This document shows positions 1 to 8,899 of a DNA stretch of 64,000 nt, piece after piece (position 1 is the first letter of the stretch; each line of letters starts with the position of its first letter). The stretch covers positions 2,480,001-2,544,000 of the forward strand of contig OY782680.1 of the NCBI GenBank assembly GCA_963678085.1, written 5' to 3'. Made by a program: the position numbers and the translations under genes. The DNA is from Aliishimia sp963678085. GTDB lineage: Bacteria > Pseudomonadota > Alphaproteobacteria > Rhodobacterales > Rhodobacteraceae. The notes beneath the pieces were generated by a model, which was given only the letters and a program-made list of their open reading frames with translations, ran no database searches and was not told where the DNA came from.

Positions 1-540
1 GGTTTGATAGGAGCTGAGCTCTAGCACGATCACTTCGCCATCCTGGGCCGGGTCCAGATCGAGCACGCCGCGTCCGATATTGCCCGCCAGCTGCGCGCGG
101 CGCCCTGAGGCTTCAAGCACATGATGGATGAGGGCCGCGGTCGTGGATTTTCCGTTCGAGCCGGTCACCGCCACCACTTTTGGCATTTGCTCGAAATTTT
201 GCCAGGCGCTATCGGCAAAGGAGCGAAAGAACAGCCCGATATCATTATCGACTGGAACACCGGCCACCAGTGCCGCTTTGATCACGGGGTTCGGCTCGGG
301 ATAAAGATGCGCAATGCCCGGCGAGGTGATGAGCATATCGAGCCGCGCCATCGTGCCTGGGCGCGCGAGCTCTGCGATTTCAAACCCCTCTTCAGCAGCC
401 CGCGCACGCGCCGGTTCAGAATCATCCCATAAGAGCGGCAGCGCACCGCCCGCTTGCAGCGCCCGCGCCGCTGTGAGCCCTGAGCGCCCAAGCCCAAGCA
501 CCCCGATCGTCTGGCCCTTCACGCCTTTCACTGGGATCAT
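1..540 (-). CDS. murD: MurD, UDP-N-acetylmuramoylalanine--D-glutamate ligase (N-terminal 180 residues, cut by window edge)
   Basis: Cytoplasmic Mur ligase that adds D-glutamate to UDP-MurNAc-L-Ala using ATP. Only the first 180 codons are inside the window; the gene runs off the left edge. The start MIPVKGVKGQTIGVLGLGRSG shows a Rossmann-type GLGRSG nucleotide loop (about residues 14-22). The central Mur-ligase ATP loop TGSNGKST follows near residue 125, and ELSSYQ at the edge is a conserved MurD stretch. The ATG at 540 is preceded by GGAGGCGGCG, a good ribosome binding site. It lies 66 bp downstream of mraY on the same strand, the usual dcw order. The sequence appears intact as far as it goes. 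Confidence 0.93.
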   Translation of the reverse strand, partial: MIPVKGVKGQTIGVLGLGRSGLTAARALQAGGALPLLWDDSEPARARAAEEGFEIAELARPGTMARLDMLITSPGIAHLYPEPNPVIKAALVAGVPVDNDIGLFFRSFADSAWQNFEQMPKVVAVTGSNGKSTTAALIHHVLEASGRRAQLAGNIGRGVLDLDPAQDGEVIVLELSSYQT

Positions 541-606
541 CGCCGCCTCCTCACATCAACATCGCGCCGGGGGCGAGACTGACCCCACTTATGGGCAATT
601 GCAAGC

Positions 607-1689
607 TTAGCGCACCTTCAATGTCGCCAGCCCGATCATCGCCAGGATCAGCGCGATGATCCAAAAGCGGATCACAATTTGCGGCTCGGACCAGCCGCGT
701 TTTTCGTAATGGTGGTGAATCGGGGCCATCAAGAACACGCGTTTGCCGGTCATTTTGAAATAGCCCACTTGGATGATCACCGAGAGCGCCTCGACCACAA
801 AAAGCCCGCCCACTATGGCCAAAACGATCTCATGCTTGGTCGCCACCGCGATTGCGCCCAATGCGCCGCCCAAGGCCAAAGAGCCGGTATCGCCCATAAA
901 CACAGCGGCAGGGGGCGCGTTATACCACAAAAAGCCCAGCCCTCCGCCAATGAGCCCGGCTGAGAACACCATAATCTCGCCCGTTCCCGGCACATAGTGA
1001 ATGCCCAGCTCGACTGACCAATCGGCGCGCCCCACCACATAGGCGATCACCCCCAGCGTCGCCGCAGCAATCATCACCGGCATAATCGCCAGCCCATCCA
1101 GCCCGTCCGTCAGGTTTACCGCATTGGCCGCGCCGACAATCACGATGATCGCAAAGGGCACAAAGATCAGACCCAGATTGATCAGAGCATCTTTGAACAC
1201 GGGCATGGCAAGCTGGTTTTGCAAGGCTTCGGGGTGATAGAGGCTCGCTGTATAGGCCGCGATGCCCGAAATCAGTAGCCCCAGCGCAAGGCGCACCCGC
1301 CCCGAAACGCCTGCCGTGTTTTGCTTGGAGACTTTGGCAAAATCATCGGCAAAACCAATCAGGCCAAAGCCCAAAGTCACCCCAAGAACGATCCACACAA
1401 ACGGGTTATCCAGCCGCGCCCAAAGCAAAGTCGAGCTCAGCAAAGCCCCCACGATCAGCAATCCGCCCATGGTCGGCGTACCCGCTTTCACGAAATGCCC
1501 CTCTGGCCCATCATCGCGAATGGGTTGGCCCTTGCCTTGTTTTTTACGCAGCACCGCAATCAGCGGGCGACCAAAGAGAAAGCCAAACATCAGCGCCGTC
1601 AAAAAGGCGCCGCCCGCGCGAAAAGTGATATAGCGAAAGAGGTTAAACAGATCGCCCCCGTCAGATAGGGCAGTGAGCCAGTAGAGCAT
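607..1689 (-). CDS. mraY: MraY, phospho-N-acetylmuramoyl-pentapeptide transferase
   Basis: Integral inner-membrane enzyme that transfers phospho-MurNAc-pentapeptide from UDP to undecaprenyl phosphate, giving lipid I. The 360 residues match the normal family length. Visible family marks are the GTPTMGG segment (about residue 70), FADDFAKV with the catalytic Asp pair (about 115), NAVNLTDGLDGL (about 190), GDTGSLALGG (about 265) and the HHHYEKRGW motif (about 325). About ten hydrophobic helices alternate with these loops. It sits between murF and murD in the dcw operon, 27 bp after murF. Start MLYWLTALSDGGD is the standard N-terminus for this family. Confidence 0.97.
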   Translation of the reverse strand: MLYWLTALSDGGDLFNLFRYITFRAGGAFLTALMFGFLFGRPLIAVLRKKQGKGQPIRDDGPEGHFVKAGTPTMGGLLIVGALLSSTLLWARLDNPFVWIVLGVTLGFGLIGFADDFAKVSKQNTAGVSGRVRLALGLLISGIAAYTASLYHPEALQNQLAMPVFKDALINLGLIFVPFAIIVIVGAANAVNLTDGLDGLAIMPVMIAAATLGVIAYVVGRADWSVELGIHYVPGTGEIMVFSAGLIGGGLGFLWYNAPPAAVFMGDTGSLALGGALGAIAVATKHEIVLAIVGGLFVVEALSVIIQVGYFKMTGKRVFLMAPIHHHYEKRGWSEPQIVIRFWIIALILAMIGLATLKVR

Positions 1690-1716
1690 GCGTGTATCTC
1701 CTTAGCCAGGGGTGCG

Positions 1717-3114
1717 TTACGAGAGCGGCTCGCCATGAGCCATATTGCGAATCGCCTGAACGACCACTGAAAGACGCATAGAAAGAGAACCCTTTGCCAT
1801 CAACACATCTCCTACGTGTGCAGTGCTTGGGAGTTTTTCCGCCAATTCTTCAGAGCTGGCAACATGCAGCCCGCGCCGCGCCTTAGGCAAAGCCTTGTAA
1901 AGATGGGCCATTAACGGGCCGACACAATGCACAACATCAATGCTTTGCATCGCGGGCAGGTCCGCAAGGGCGCCGTGCATCTGCGCCTCCCCCTGCCCCA
2001 GCTCTTTCATATCGCCAATGATCGCGATGCGTCGCCCCGTGGTTTGGGCAGCGGCAAGCACATTCAGCGCGGCCTCCATCGAGGTCGGGTTGGCGTTGTA
2101 ACTATCGTCGATCAGCTCTAGCGTTCCGCCTTGCGCGTTGATCTGGATCACTTCGCGCACACCGCGCCCCTGGTACGGGGTCCAATCGCTTAGATCGCCC
2201 GCAGCTTGCCCCATATCCGCGCCAAGCTCACGCACTGCGGCCAAAGCGCCAAGCGCGTTCATGGCAAAATGCGCCCCCGGCACTGAGAGCGTGAAATTCA
2301 GCGGGGCCTCATCCACCTGGGCTGCGACAAGAGTTTGCTCGCCCTCAATCCGCGCCTCAAGCAGCTTAAAGTCAAAACCGTGGCGGCCAAAACCCACATC
2401 TTTGCGCTTTAGATCATGGGCCTTGGAAAACAGGATCGCAGAGGTGTCTACATCGCAATTTAGCACCGCCGACCCGCCATATTCGAGCCCCTCAAGGATC
2501 GACGCCTTTTCAAGCGCAATGCCGGTGATATCGTCAAAGGCCGCAAGATGCGCGGCGGCAACCGTGGTAATCAGCGCCACATGGGGCCGGGTCAGCTTGG
2601 CGAGCGGAGCGATTTCGCCGGGGTGGTTCATGCCAATCTCAATCACCGCATATTCGCTCTCACGCGGCATACGCGCCAGGGTCAGCGGCACGCCCCAGTG
2701 GTTGTTATACGAAGCCACAGAGGCATGGGTCTTGCCTTGTTTGGCCAGAACCGTGCGCAGCATTTCCTTGGTCGAGGTTTTGCCAACAGAGCCGGTGATC
2801 GCCACAATGCGAGCAGTGCTGCGCACGCGCGCGGCCCTTGCGAGATCCTCTAATGCGCTCTGCACATCCGCAACCACCAGCAGATTATCTGCCTCGCTCA
2901 CACCTTCGGGCAGATGCGAAACCATCGCCGCCGCCGCGCCGTTATCCAATGCGGCGCGCACAAACTCATGCCCATCGCGCTGCGCTTTCAACGCGATAAA
3001 GAGATCCCCGGCTTGCAAGGTGCGCGTGTCAATACTGAGCCCGTTCGCAGCCCAATCCCCATAGGCCCTGCCCCCAGTGGCCGCTGCGGCCTCTTCTTTG
3101 CTCCAAAGGCTCAT
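1717..3114 (-). CDS. murF: MurF, UDP-N-acetylmuramoyl-tripeptide--D-alanyl-D-alanine ligase
   Basis: Cytoplasmic ATP-dependent ligase that adds D-Ala-D-Ala to UDP-MurNAc-tripeptide, the last soluble step of the pentapeptide precursor. The 465 residues have normal family length. The ATP loop ITGSVGKTSTKEML lies at about residues 105-118, EIGMNHPGEI near 155 is a conserved Mur-ligase segment, and DDSYNANPTSM near 335 is the MurF signature of the C-terminal domain. Its ATG overlaps the murE stop (ATGA, 3111-3114), so the two are translationally coupled. No truncation is seen. Confidence 0.96.
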   Translation of the reverse strand: MSLWSKEEAAAATGGRAYGDWAANGLSIDTRTLQAGDLFIALKAQRDGHEFVRAALDNGAAAAMVSHLPEGVSEADNLLVVADVQSALEDLARAARVRSTARIVAITGSVGKTSTKEMLRTVLAKQGKTHASVASYNNHWGVPLTLARMPRESEYAVIEIGMNHPGEIAPLAKLTRPHVALITTVAAAHLAAFDDITGIALEKASILEGLEYGGSAVLNCDVDTSAILFSKAHDLKRKDVGFGRHGFDFKLLEARIEGEQTLVAAQVDEAPLNFTLSVPGAHFAMNALGALAAVRELGADMGQAAGDLSDWTPYQGRGVREVIQINAQGGTLELIDDSYNANPTSMEAALNVLAAAQTTGRRIAIIGDMKELGQGEAQMHGALADLPAMQSIDVVHCVGPLMAHLYKALPKARRGLHVASSEELAEKLPSTAHVGDVLMAKGSLSMRLSVVVQAIRNMAHGEPLS

Positions 3115-4574
3115 GGCGTGCCCCCCTCTAAAGCGGCCACAGAAATTGAGGCCTGCTCAGCATCATCAAAGGGCAACACATCCGTGCCTATGATCTGCCC
3201 GCCCTCATGGCCCTTGCCCGCAATCAGCAGCGCATCACCGGCTTCAAGCTCGGCAACCGCGCGCAAAATCGCCTCGGCCCTATCGCCAACCTCAATCGCG
3301 CCGGGGCAGCCTTCTAGCACGGCGGCGCGGATCAGGGCCGGATCTTCGCTGCGCGGATTGTCATCGGTGACATAAACCAAATCCGCCCCGCGCGCTGCCG
3401 CTTGACCCATCAAGGGGCGCTTGCCCGCATCCCGGTCCCCGCCAGCGCCAAGCACAACAACGATGCGACCCATCACATGCGGGCGCAGCGCATGCAGCGC
3501 GGTTTCAACCGCATCGGGCGTATGGGCATAATCCACATAGACCGCCGCCCCATTGGCGCGCGTGGCGCTCAGCTGCATGCGCCCGCGCACGGTGCGCAGA
3601 TGCGGCAATGCGGCAAACACATCGCTGGCAGAGCCGCCGCAGGCAATCACGAGCCCAGCCGCGACCATCACATTCTCGCCCTGAAAATCCCCAATCAAAT
3701 TCAAGCGCGTATGATAAGGTTTACCCTGATAGCTGAGGCGAATTTCCTGGCCCGTGTTGTCCATCCGCTGGGCGGTGATTTGCAAATCGCCCCCCCCGCG
3801 CCCAACCGTGATCACCTTTTGCCCGCGCGCGCTTGCAATCGCCGCCATATCGGGCCCGCGCGCGTCATCAATATTGATCACAGCCGTGCCATCATCGGGC
3901 AAAACCCGCGCAAAAAGACTGGCCTTGGCATCGAAATAGGCCTCAAAGCTTTTGTGATAATCTAGGTGATCTTGCGTGAAATTGGTAAAACCCGCCGCCA
4001 TCAGACGCACCCCGTCAAGGCGACGTTGATCGAGCCCATGGGAGGAGGCCTCCATGGCTGCATGCGTGATCCCAGCCGCGCGCGCGCCAGCCAATGTGCG
4101 ATGCAAACTCACCGGATCTGGCGTTGTATGCGCGAGCGGAGCTTGCCAATCGCCCTCATATCCGGTTGTGCCCAGGTTCACCGCCGCATGACCCAAAACC
4201 TGCCAGATCTGCCGGGTAAAGCTGGCAACAGACGTTTTGCCATTGGTGCCCGTGACCGCCACCATAGTGCTGGGATGCGGGCCAAAAAACAATGAAGCCG
4301 CACGGGCAAAAGCCGCTCTTGGCTCTTCGGACAGCACGAGAGGAGCCGGGATTTGCCCAGCAATCTCAACGCCCTCTTGATCGGTCAGGATCGCTGCGGC
4401 CCCTTGTTCAATCGCGCGAGCAATGAACTGGCCCCCATGCACAGCGCTGCCCGGCAGGGCCGCAAACAGATATCCAGGCCCCACCTCGCGGCTATCGGCG
4501 CTCACACCTTCGATCAGCGCCCCTTGCCCGGATCTCGGCGTCAATCCCAATTCAGAGAGTTTCTTACCTGGCAT
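3111..4574 (-). CDS. murE: MurE, UDP-MurNAc-L-Ala-D-Glu:meso-diaminopimelate ligase
   Basis: Cytoplasmic ligase adding the third peptide residue of peptidoglycan precursors. The 487 residues carry the ATP loop TGTNGKTSVASF (about residue 108) and the motif DDNPRSEDP (about 400). In this family DNPR marks meso-diaminopimelate as the substrate rather than lysine. The lid segment AMEASSHGLDQ (about 175) is also present. The gap to the upstream ftsI stop is 107 bp, the largest within the operon, and holds no recognisable gene or terminator. The 3' end overlaps murF by four bases. Confidence 0.96.
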   Translation of the reverse strand: MPGKKLSELGLTPRSGQGALIEGVSADSREVGPGYLFAALPGSAVHGGQFIARAIEQGAAAILTDQEGVEIAGQIPAPLVLSEEPRAAFARAASLFFGPHPSTMVAVTGTNGKTSVASFTRQIWQVLGHAAVNLGTTGYEGDWQAPLAHTTPDPVSLHRTLAGARAAGITHAAMEASSHGLDQRRLDGVRLMAAGFTNFTQDHLDYHKSFEAYFDAKASLFARVLPDDGTAVINIDDARGPDMAAIASARGQKVITVGRGGGDLQITAQRMDNTGQEIRLSYQGKPYHTRLNLIGDFQGENVMVAAGLVIACGGSASDVFAALPHLRTVRGRMQLSATRANGAAVYVDYAHTPDAVETALHALRPHVMGRIVVVLGAGGDRDAGKRPLMGQAAARGADLVYVTDDNPRSEDPALIRAAVLEGCPGAIEVGDRAEAILRAVAELEAGDALLIAGKGHEGGQIIGTDVLPFDDAEQASISVAALEGGTP

Positions 4575-4681
4575 TATATCTCCACGCTTCCCTGGGGCCT
4601 TCCCTGGCCGCGCGCCCTACCCGAAGCGCGCTCAACACTCAAGCACCGCTTACCAGTCGTCACAAAACAGCACGTCTTTCG

Positions 4682-6469
4682 CTATTCGCTCGCCGTATAG
4701 GTCGGCTCAAGCAGCGGATCAGCTTCAAATTCAGGCGCGACATTCAAAAGCGGCGCGATGCGTTTAATCAGCTCGGCAGCCACGGGAACAGCGGTCCAAC
4801 CCGCAGTGCGGCGCGGCTTTTCCCCTGTTGTATCAGTGGGTTCGTCCAATGTCACCACCAAGACATATTGCGGATCATGGCTGGGGAAAATGCTGGCGAA
4901 TGTAGCAATCACCTTATCCTCATAATAGCCGCCGCTTGGCTTTGGCTTATCAGCGGTTCCGGTCTTGCCGCCCACGCCATATCCGGGCACCTCACCCATA
5001 GAGGCGGTGCCCTCTGACACAACTTTGCGCAGCATATCCACCCCGGCGCGCGCCGCTTGCGGGCTCATCAGCCGCGCCTCTTTGCGGGGTGCGTCCTGGC
5101 GCAACAACGTGGGCTTAATCGCATAGCCCCCATTGGCCAGCGCCGCATAGCCCGCCGCCAAATGCAGCGGTGTGGTGGAAACGCCATGCCCATAGCTGAT
5201 TGTAACCGTGCTCAGCTCCGTCCAGCGCTTGGGCGTTTGGGGATGCGCCCCGCGCGCCTCAGACAGCTCAAATGGCGTATCGGTAAGCAAGCCAAGGCCG
5301 GTCAAAAACGCCTTTTGCTGCTCTGCGCCAATCATCATCGCCAACCGCCCAGAGCCACGATTGGAGGATTTCACGATGATCTGCTCAACAGAGATATCGC
5401 CATAATTCTTGCCCTGAAACTCACCAATAGAGAACCCGCCCACACGCAACGGTGCGCCCGTATCAATTGAGGTCTCAGGCCGCACCAACCCCAGATCCAG
5501 CGCTTGCACAGCGGTAAAGACCTTAAACGTGGAGCCCAGCTCATAAACTCCTTGCGCATAACGGTTAAACAGCGGGCTATCGCTTTGATCTTTCACCTGC
5601 TTTGGCACGGGGCGGAAATTGGGGTCGAAATCGGGTAAGGACACAGCCGAAATCACTTCGCCCGTATGCACATCCATCAACACCAAAGAGGCCCCTTTGG
5701 CATTCATCAAGCGCATGCCGCCATAAAGCACACGCTCGGCCACCGCTTGGACCGACAGATCAATGGACAGCTCTAAAGGCTCACCAACGCGGGCAGGATC
5801 GCGCAGGCGCTCATCAAAGCTGCGCTCGACCCCGGCAATGCCCATAAGCTCGGCCGCATGCACGCCCTGCTCACCAAATTGCGTGCCCCCCAAGATGTGG
5901 GAGGCCAGCCGCCCATTGGGGTAAAGCCGCATCTCGCGCGCGCCAAACAACAGCCCTGGCTCGCCAATATCATGCACGGCTTGGCGCTGCTCAGGGCTGA
6001 GCGTGCCTTTGAGCCACAGAAACTTGCGCTTGCCCGTGAAATCTTTGAGCAGCCGCGCATGATCCAATTCGGGAAAGATCTGCGCCAACTCAGCCGCCGC
6101 CTTTTGCGGATCAATCATGATATGGGGCTGGGCGTAAAGCGCATGGGTCTCCATATTGCTTGCCAAAAGCCGCCCGCGCCGATCCACGATATCTGCCCGC
6201 GCTGCCGAAATAGCCGCCCCGGCCCCCGCGCGGCGCGGCTCTTCAGCCGTTGATGTAGCCAGCGCGCCCATACGCAAGCCGATCACCGCGAAGGCACAAA
6301 AGAAAAACAGCCCCAGAACCAGCAAACGCCCCTCTGCCCGATTGCGCGCAACTTCTCGCATATCTTCTTGGCGCGCCCGGATATTGCGGTTTTCGATCAC
6401 CCGCGGATCTTGTCCCGTGGCACGGGCCTCTAAAATGCGGGCAAGGGGGCGAAGGGGCGTGCGGATCAT
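4682..6469 (-). CDS. ftsI: FtsI/PBP3, division-specific peptidoglycan transpeptidase
   Basis: Class B penicillin-binding protein that cross-links septal peptidoglycan in the periplasm, anchored by one N-terminal membrane helix. The 595 residues have a positively charged cytoplasmic N-terminus, a hydrophobic helix (LLVLGLFFFCAFAVIGL, about 50-66) and a dimerisation domain. The transpeptidase motifs are ELGSTFKVF (S-x-x-K nucleophile), SSN (S-x-N) and GGKTGTADK (K-T-G). No PASTA domains are seen, as usual for Gram-negatives. The start ATG overlaps the ftsL stop by four bases, so expression is coupled to ftsL. Confidence 0.96.
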   Translation of the reverse strand: MIRTPLRPLARILEARATGQDPRVIENRNIRARQEDMREVARNRAEGRLLVLGLFFFCAFAVIGLRMGALATSTAEEPRRAGAGAAISAARADIVDRRGRLLASNMETHALYAQPHIMIDPQKAAAELAQIFPELDHARLLKDFTGKRKFLWLKGTLSPEQRQAVHDIGEPGLLFGAREMRLYPNGRLASHILGGTQFGEQGVHAAELMGIAGVERSFDERLRDPARVGEPLELSIDLSVQAVAERVLYGGMRLMNAKGASLVLMDVHTGEVISAVSLPDFDPNFRPVPKQVKDQSDSPLFNRYAQGVYELGSTFKVFTAVQALDLGLVRPETSIDTGAPLRVGGFSIGEFQGKNYGDISVEQIIVKSSNRGSGRLAMMIGAEQQKAFLTGLGLLTDTPFELSEARGAHPQTPKRWTELSTVTISYGHGVSTTPLHLAAGYAALANGGYAIKPTLLRQDAPRKEARLMSPQAARAGVDMLRKVVSEGTASMGEVPGYGVGGKTGTADKPKPSGGYYEDKVIATFASIFPSHDPQYVLVVTLDEPTDTTGEKPRRTAGWTAVPVAAELIKRIAPLLNVAPEFEADPLLEPTYTASE

Positions 6470-6816
6470 GGGCGCTCTCCTAAGCTGAGGGCAGAGACAT
6501 CCACCGCGTTTTCAATCACCAGCGCTTTGGTGCCGGGGCGCACGATCTCTGCGACAGAGCCAAATTGCGCAGCGCTTAAGGGAAAGAGCTGCAAACGCTT
6601 CTCATTCATCTCAACCAGATGGCGCAGACGGTCCGGGCGGTTCAGATAGGCCCATTCGGCATTGAGCATCGCAAGGCGCTCATTGGCATGGCGGATCTGC
6701 GCGTGCATCGCCTCTTGCTCGGCCAAAGCGTGCTGCGTGGCGTAGTTTTCGCGGTAGGCCCAAAAGGCCAGCCCCACAACCGCCAGCGCTGTGATCGCAT
6801 ACAGAAATGACTTCAT
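6466..6816 (-). CDS. ftsL: FtsL-like cell-division protein
   Basis: Small bitopic membrane protein of the divisome, expected to pair with FtsB and FtsQ. The 116 residues have one N-terminal hydrophobic helix (SFLYAITALAVVGLAFWAY) followed by a heptad-like coiled-coil segment (about residues 28-65, ALAEQEAMHAQIRHANERLA) and LNAEWAYLNRPDRLRHLVE, the conserved alphaproteobacterial FtsL stretch. The identification rests mainly on size, topology and position between rsmH and ftsI, since FtsL sequences diverge strongly. It overlaps rsmH (ATGA, 6813-6816) and ftsI (6466-6469), so three genes form a translationally coupled string. Confidence 0.88.
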   Translation of the reverse strand: MKSFLYAITALAVVGLAFWAYRENYATQHALAEQEAMHAQIRHANERLAMLNAEWAYLNRPDRLRHLVEMNEKRLQLFPLSAAQFGSVAEIVRPGTKALVIENAVDVSALSLGERP

Positions 6817-7784
6817 AAGATCTCTCCAGACAGTTGCGGCATGGCCAAGCTTTTGGGATCAATATCTGAGGCCGCAGCCTGCGTTCGTTGCCCAAGCCGC
6901 AGCCGGGCAGAGCGCGCGCGCGGATTTACCGCCAGCTCATCCTCATCCGCTGCAATGGCTTTCTTGCTGGGCAATGTGAACTGCGCGGCGACCTGATGGG
7001 CCTCAGGCGCATAGCGATTGGCACGCCCACCCCCGCCCGAGCGGGCCGTGAAAAAGCGCTTGACCATGCGATCCTCAATCGAATGAAACGTCACAACCGC
7101 CAGCCAGCCCCCCGGAGCCAAGGCCCGCTCTGCCGCCATAAGCCCTTTATAAAGCTCACCATATTCATCATTCACCGCAATGCGCAGCGCCTGAAATGAA
7201 CGCGTCGCAGGATGGGATTGGCCAGGCTTTGCACGGGGCAAACAACGCTCAATAATCTCAGCAAGCTGCAAAGTGCGCTCAATCCGCGCCTCTTTACGCG
7301 CCTTATCAATCGCGCGTGCAATCCGGCGCGAGGCCCGCTCTTCGCCATAGTGAAACAGAATATCCGCCAAAACCTCGACCGTGGCCCCATTGACCACATC
7401 AGCCGCGCTCGGCCCCTCTTGGCCCATGCGCATATCCAGCGGGCCATCTTGCATGAACGAAAACCCGCGCTCAGCCCTGTCGAGCTGCATGGAGGACACG
7501 CCCAGATCCAGCACGACGCCTTGCAAGCCCGTCGCAAACTGATCGAGCTGGGAAAACACACCGGGCTGCAAGCTCAAGCGATCCCCATAGCCCGCCGCCC
7601 AATCGCGGGCCATCTCAAACACCATCGGATCACGATCCACCGCCGTAACATGCGAGGCCCCCGCATCCAGCAAGCCACGCGTATAGCCCCCGGCCCCAAA
7701 GGTGCCATCCAGCCAAGGCCCAGTGATCGGCGCAACCGCGCGCAAAATCGGATCCAGCAAAACAGGGATATGCGGCGCGCCCAT
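6813..7784 (-). CDS. rsmH: RsmH (MraW), 16S rRNA (cytosine-1402 N4)-methyltransferase
   Basis: SAM-dependent methyltransferase modifying C1402 in the decoding site of 16S rRNA. The 323 residues show HIPVLLDPIL at the N-terminus and the SAM-binding loop DGTFGAGGYTRGLL (about 23-37). VVLDLGVSSMQLDRAERGFSF (about 90-110) is the RsmH signature, and TRSFQALRIAVNDE and FHSIEDRMVKRFF follow later. Position directly after mraZ (three-base gap) is the near-universal dcw arrangement. Length is normal and no frameshift is seen. Confidence 0.97.
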   Translation of the reverse strand: MGAPHIPVLLDPILRAVAPITGPWLDGTFGAGGYTRGLLDAGASHVTAVDRDPMVFEMARDWAAGYGDRLSLQPGVFSQLDQFATGLQGVVLDLGVSSMQLDRAERGFSFMQDGPLDMRMGQEGPSAADVVNGATVEVLADILFHYGEERASRRIARAIDKARKEARIERTLQLAEIIERCLPRAKPGQSHPATRSFQALRIAVNDEYGELYKGLMAAERALAPGGWLAVVTFHSIEDRMVKRFFTARSGGGGRANRYAPEAHQVAAQFTLPSKKAIAADEDELAVNPRARSARLRLGQRTQAAASDIDPKSLAMPQLSGEIL

Positions 7785-7787
7785 GGC

Positions 7788-8291
7788 CTAGCCCCCCGGC
7801 GTTGCATCAAGAAAGGTCAAAGGGTCAAAATCTTCGGGCAGATCTTCCAGCCACGCCTCGGTGCGCGCAGCCTCTTCGGCCTCATAGGTCTCTGGCTTCC
7901 AAATCTGAAACGTATCCCCGGCGGCGATGAAAAACGCCTCTTTGTCCAGATCAATCTTTTGACGCAGTTTGGCCGGCAGAACGAGGCGGCCCGTCTCATC
8001 CACATGGGTCGGAAAAGACTGCCCATGAAAGAGCCGTTGCAGCATTTTGCGCTCCATTGAGCCGCGCGGCAAAGCGTCAATCTTGGCGTCCACCTCGTCA
8101 ATCGCCTCAATCGTGTAACATTCCAGGTAAGAGCGGCGGTGATCCCCGTAAACGATGACCAGTTCGGGATTATCGCCATCGCGCCAATTGGGGTCAGAGG
8201 ATTCAAGCACGCGGCGAAAGGAGGCGGGAATCGACACCCGGCCCTTTGTATCCACCTTATGGTGGCTTTCACCTCTGAACCTGCGTGCCAC
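7788..8291 (-). CDS. mraZ: MraZ, transcriptional repressor of the dcw cluster
   Basis: DNA-binding regulator with two SpoVT/AbrB-like half domains that controls its own dcw operon. The sequence has the first repeat GESHHKVDTKGRVSIPASFRR and the second HVDETGRLVLPAKLRQKI, the two family signatures. I chose the GTG at 8291 (VARRFRGESHH, 167 residues) because homologues start immediately before RRFRGE. An ATG at 8321 would add ten residues (MALQQKVDQG) and remains possible; neither start has a strong ribosome binding site. Immediately upstream is a strong intrinsic terminator, and further up are TGGGA repeats spaced 10 bp apart that look like its own operators. Confidence 0.93.
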   Translation of the reverse strand: MARRFRGESHHKVDTKGRVSIPASFRRVLESSDPNWRDGDNPELVIVYGDHRRSYLECYTIEAIDEVDAKIDALPRGSMERKMLQRLFHGQSFPTHVDETGRLVLPAKLRQKIDLDKEAFFIAAGDTFQIWKPETYEAEEAARTEAWLEDLPEDFDPLTFLDATPGG

Positions 8292-8332
8292 GCCCTGGTC
8301 CACTTTCTGTTGCAGAGCCAATGCTCTGAGTT

Positions 8333-8378
8333 ACAAAAGAAAACGGCGGGTCGATCTGCTGCCACTGATCAACCCGCC
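8333..8378 (-). terminator. Intrinsic terminator in the mraZ leader
   Basis: On the minus strand, GGCGGGTTGATC (8378-8367) pairs with GATCGACCCGCC (8356-8345) over 12 bp with one G-T pair. It is followed by GTTTTCTTTTG (8344-8334). It ends about 12 bases before the first possible mraZ start codon, so transcription from the upstream promoter should partly stop before the operon. This is the arrangement described for the UpsM leader RNA of Rhodobacter sphaeroides. Confidence 0.8.
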
Positions 8379-8560
8379 GCCCTCGTCCCGCTATGCGGGG
8401 GGATGTCCAGCTACGCGCAACATCCTGAACGGATGCCTGTATCGTCGCGCGCCGGATCTCTTTGTTGACGAAAGAGGTGTGCCCGTATGAAACCTGCTTT
8501 TTTATGTTTGAACCGGAGTGATTTGGGACGCCCCGGCTACCTGCTCTCATCTTGTGAAGA
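8333..8560 (-). ncRNA. upsM: UpsM-like sRNA from the mraZ 5' leader (5' end not determined)
   Basis: In Rhodobacter sphaeroides the dcw cluster is preceded by a long 5' leader whose premature termination yields UpsM, an abundant sRNA of roughly 200 nt ending at an intrinsic terminator just upstream of mraZ. Here the same architecture is visible: several hundred non-coding bases upstream of mraZ on its strand, ending in a 12-bp GC-rich hairpin plus T-run. A second small hairpin (CCCGC-ATA-GCGGG, near 8387-8399) lies just before the terminator. The 3' end is well defined; the 5' coordinate is only an estimate from the length of the known RNA. Identification is by position and terminator, not by a sequence alignment. 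Confidence 0.55.
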
Positions 8561-8611
8561 TAGGGATGACACGGGAATTTATGGCACGCAACATGTTTTT
8601 TCGGAGCCAAG

Positions 8612-8636
8612 TGGGAGCAAATGGGAAGATCCGGGC
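8612..8636 (+). promoter_or_regulatory. MraZ-type box cluster A
   Basis: TGGGA at 8612 and TGGGA at 8622 are exactly 10 bp apart, followed by CGGGC at 8632 in the same phase. MraZ binds direct TGGGN repeats at 10-bp spacing. This cluster points opposite to mraZ, so it is the weakest of the three candidates. Confidence 0.45.
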
Positions 8637-8742
8637 CAAGGCAGGGGTGAAGATGTGAAGAAACTTATGATTTTTAGCCCAATTGGCAGTTAACAAATCG
8701 TAAAACGCAATATGTAGGTGTCGTTTTGGGGGGCGGATTTTT

Positions 8743-8757
8743 TCCCATGATTTCCCA
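8743..8757 (-). promoter_or_regulatory. MraZ-type box cluster B
   Basis: On the mraZ strand this reads TGGGAAATCATGGGA, two TGGGA units with 10-bp periodicity, oriented with the operon. The same 15 bases recur in cluster C 167 bp further upstream, which argues against chance. Confidence 0.6.
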
Positions 8758-8899
8758 GAAATTTCTCAGCCCTATTGGGATCACGCCAATGTTCTGAATT
8801 TGTTCTCACAATTTCAGGCGGATGCCCCCGCGATTCTACCATTCCGATTCGGAGAGGAGGTGGTTTTCGCGCGAGAATCGGCGCGCCGCGGCCAAGCCC

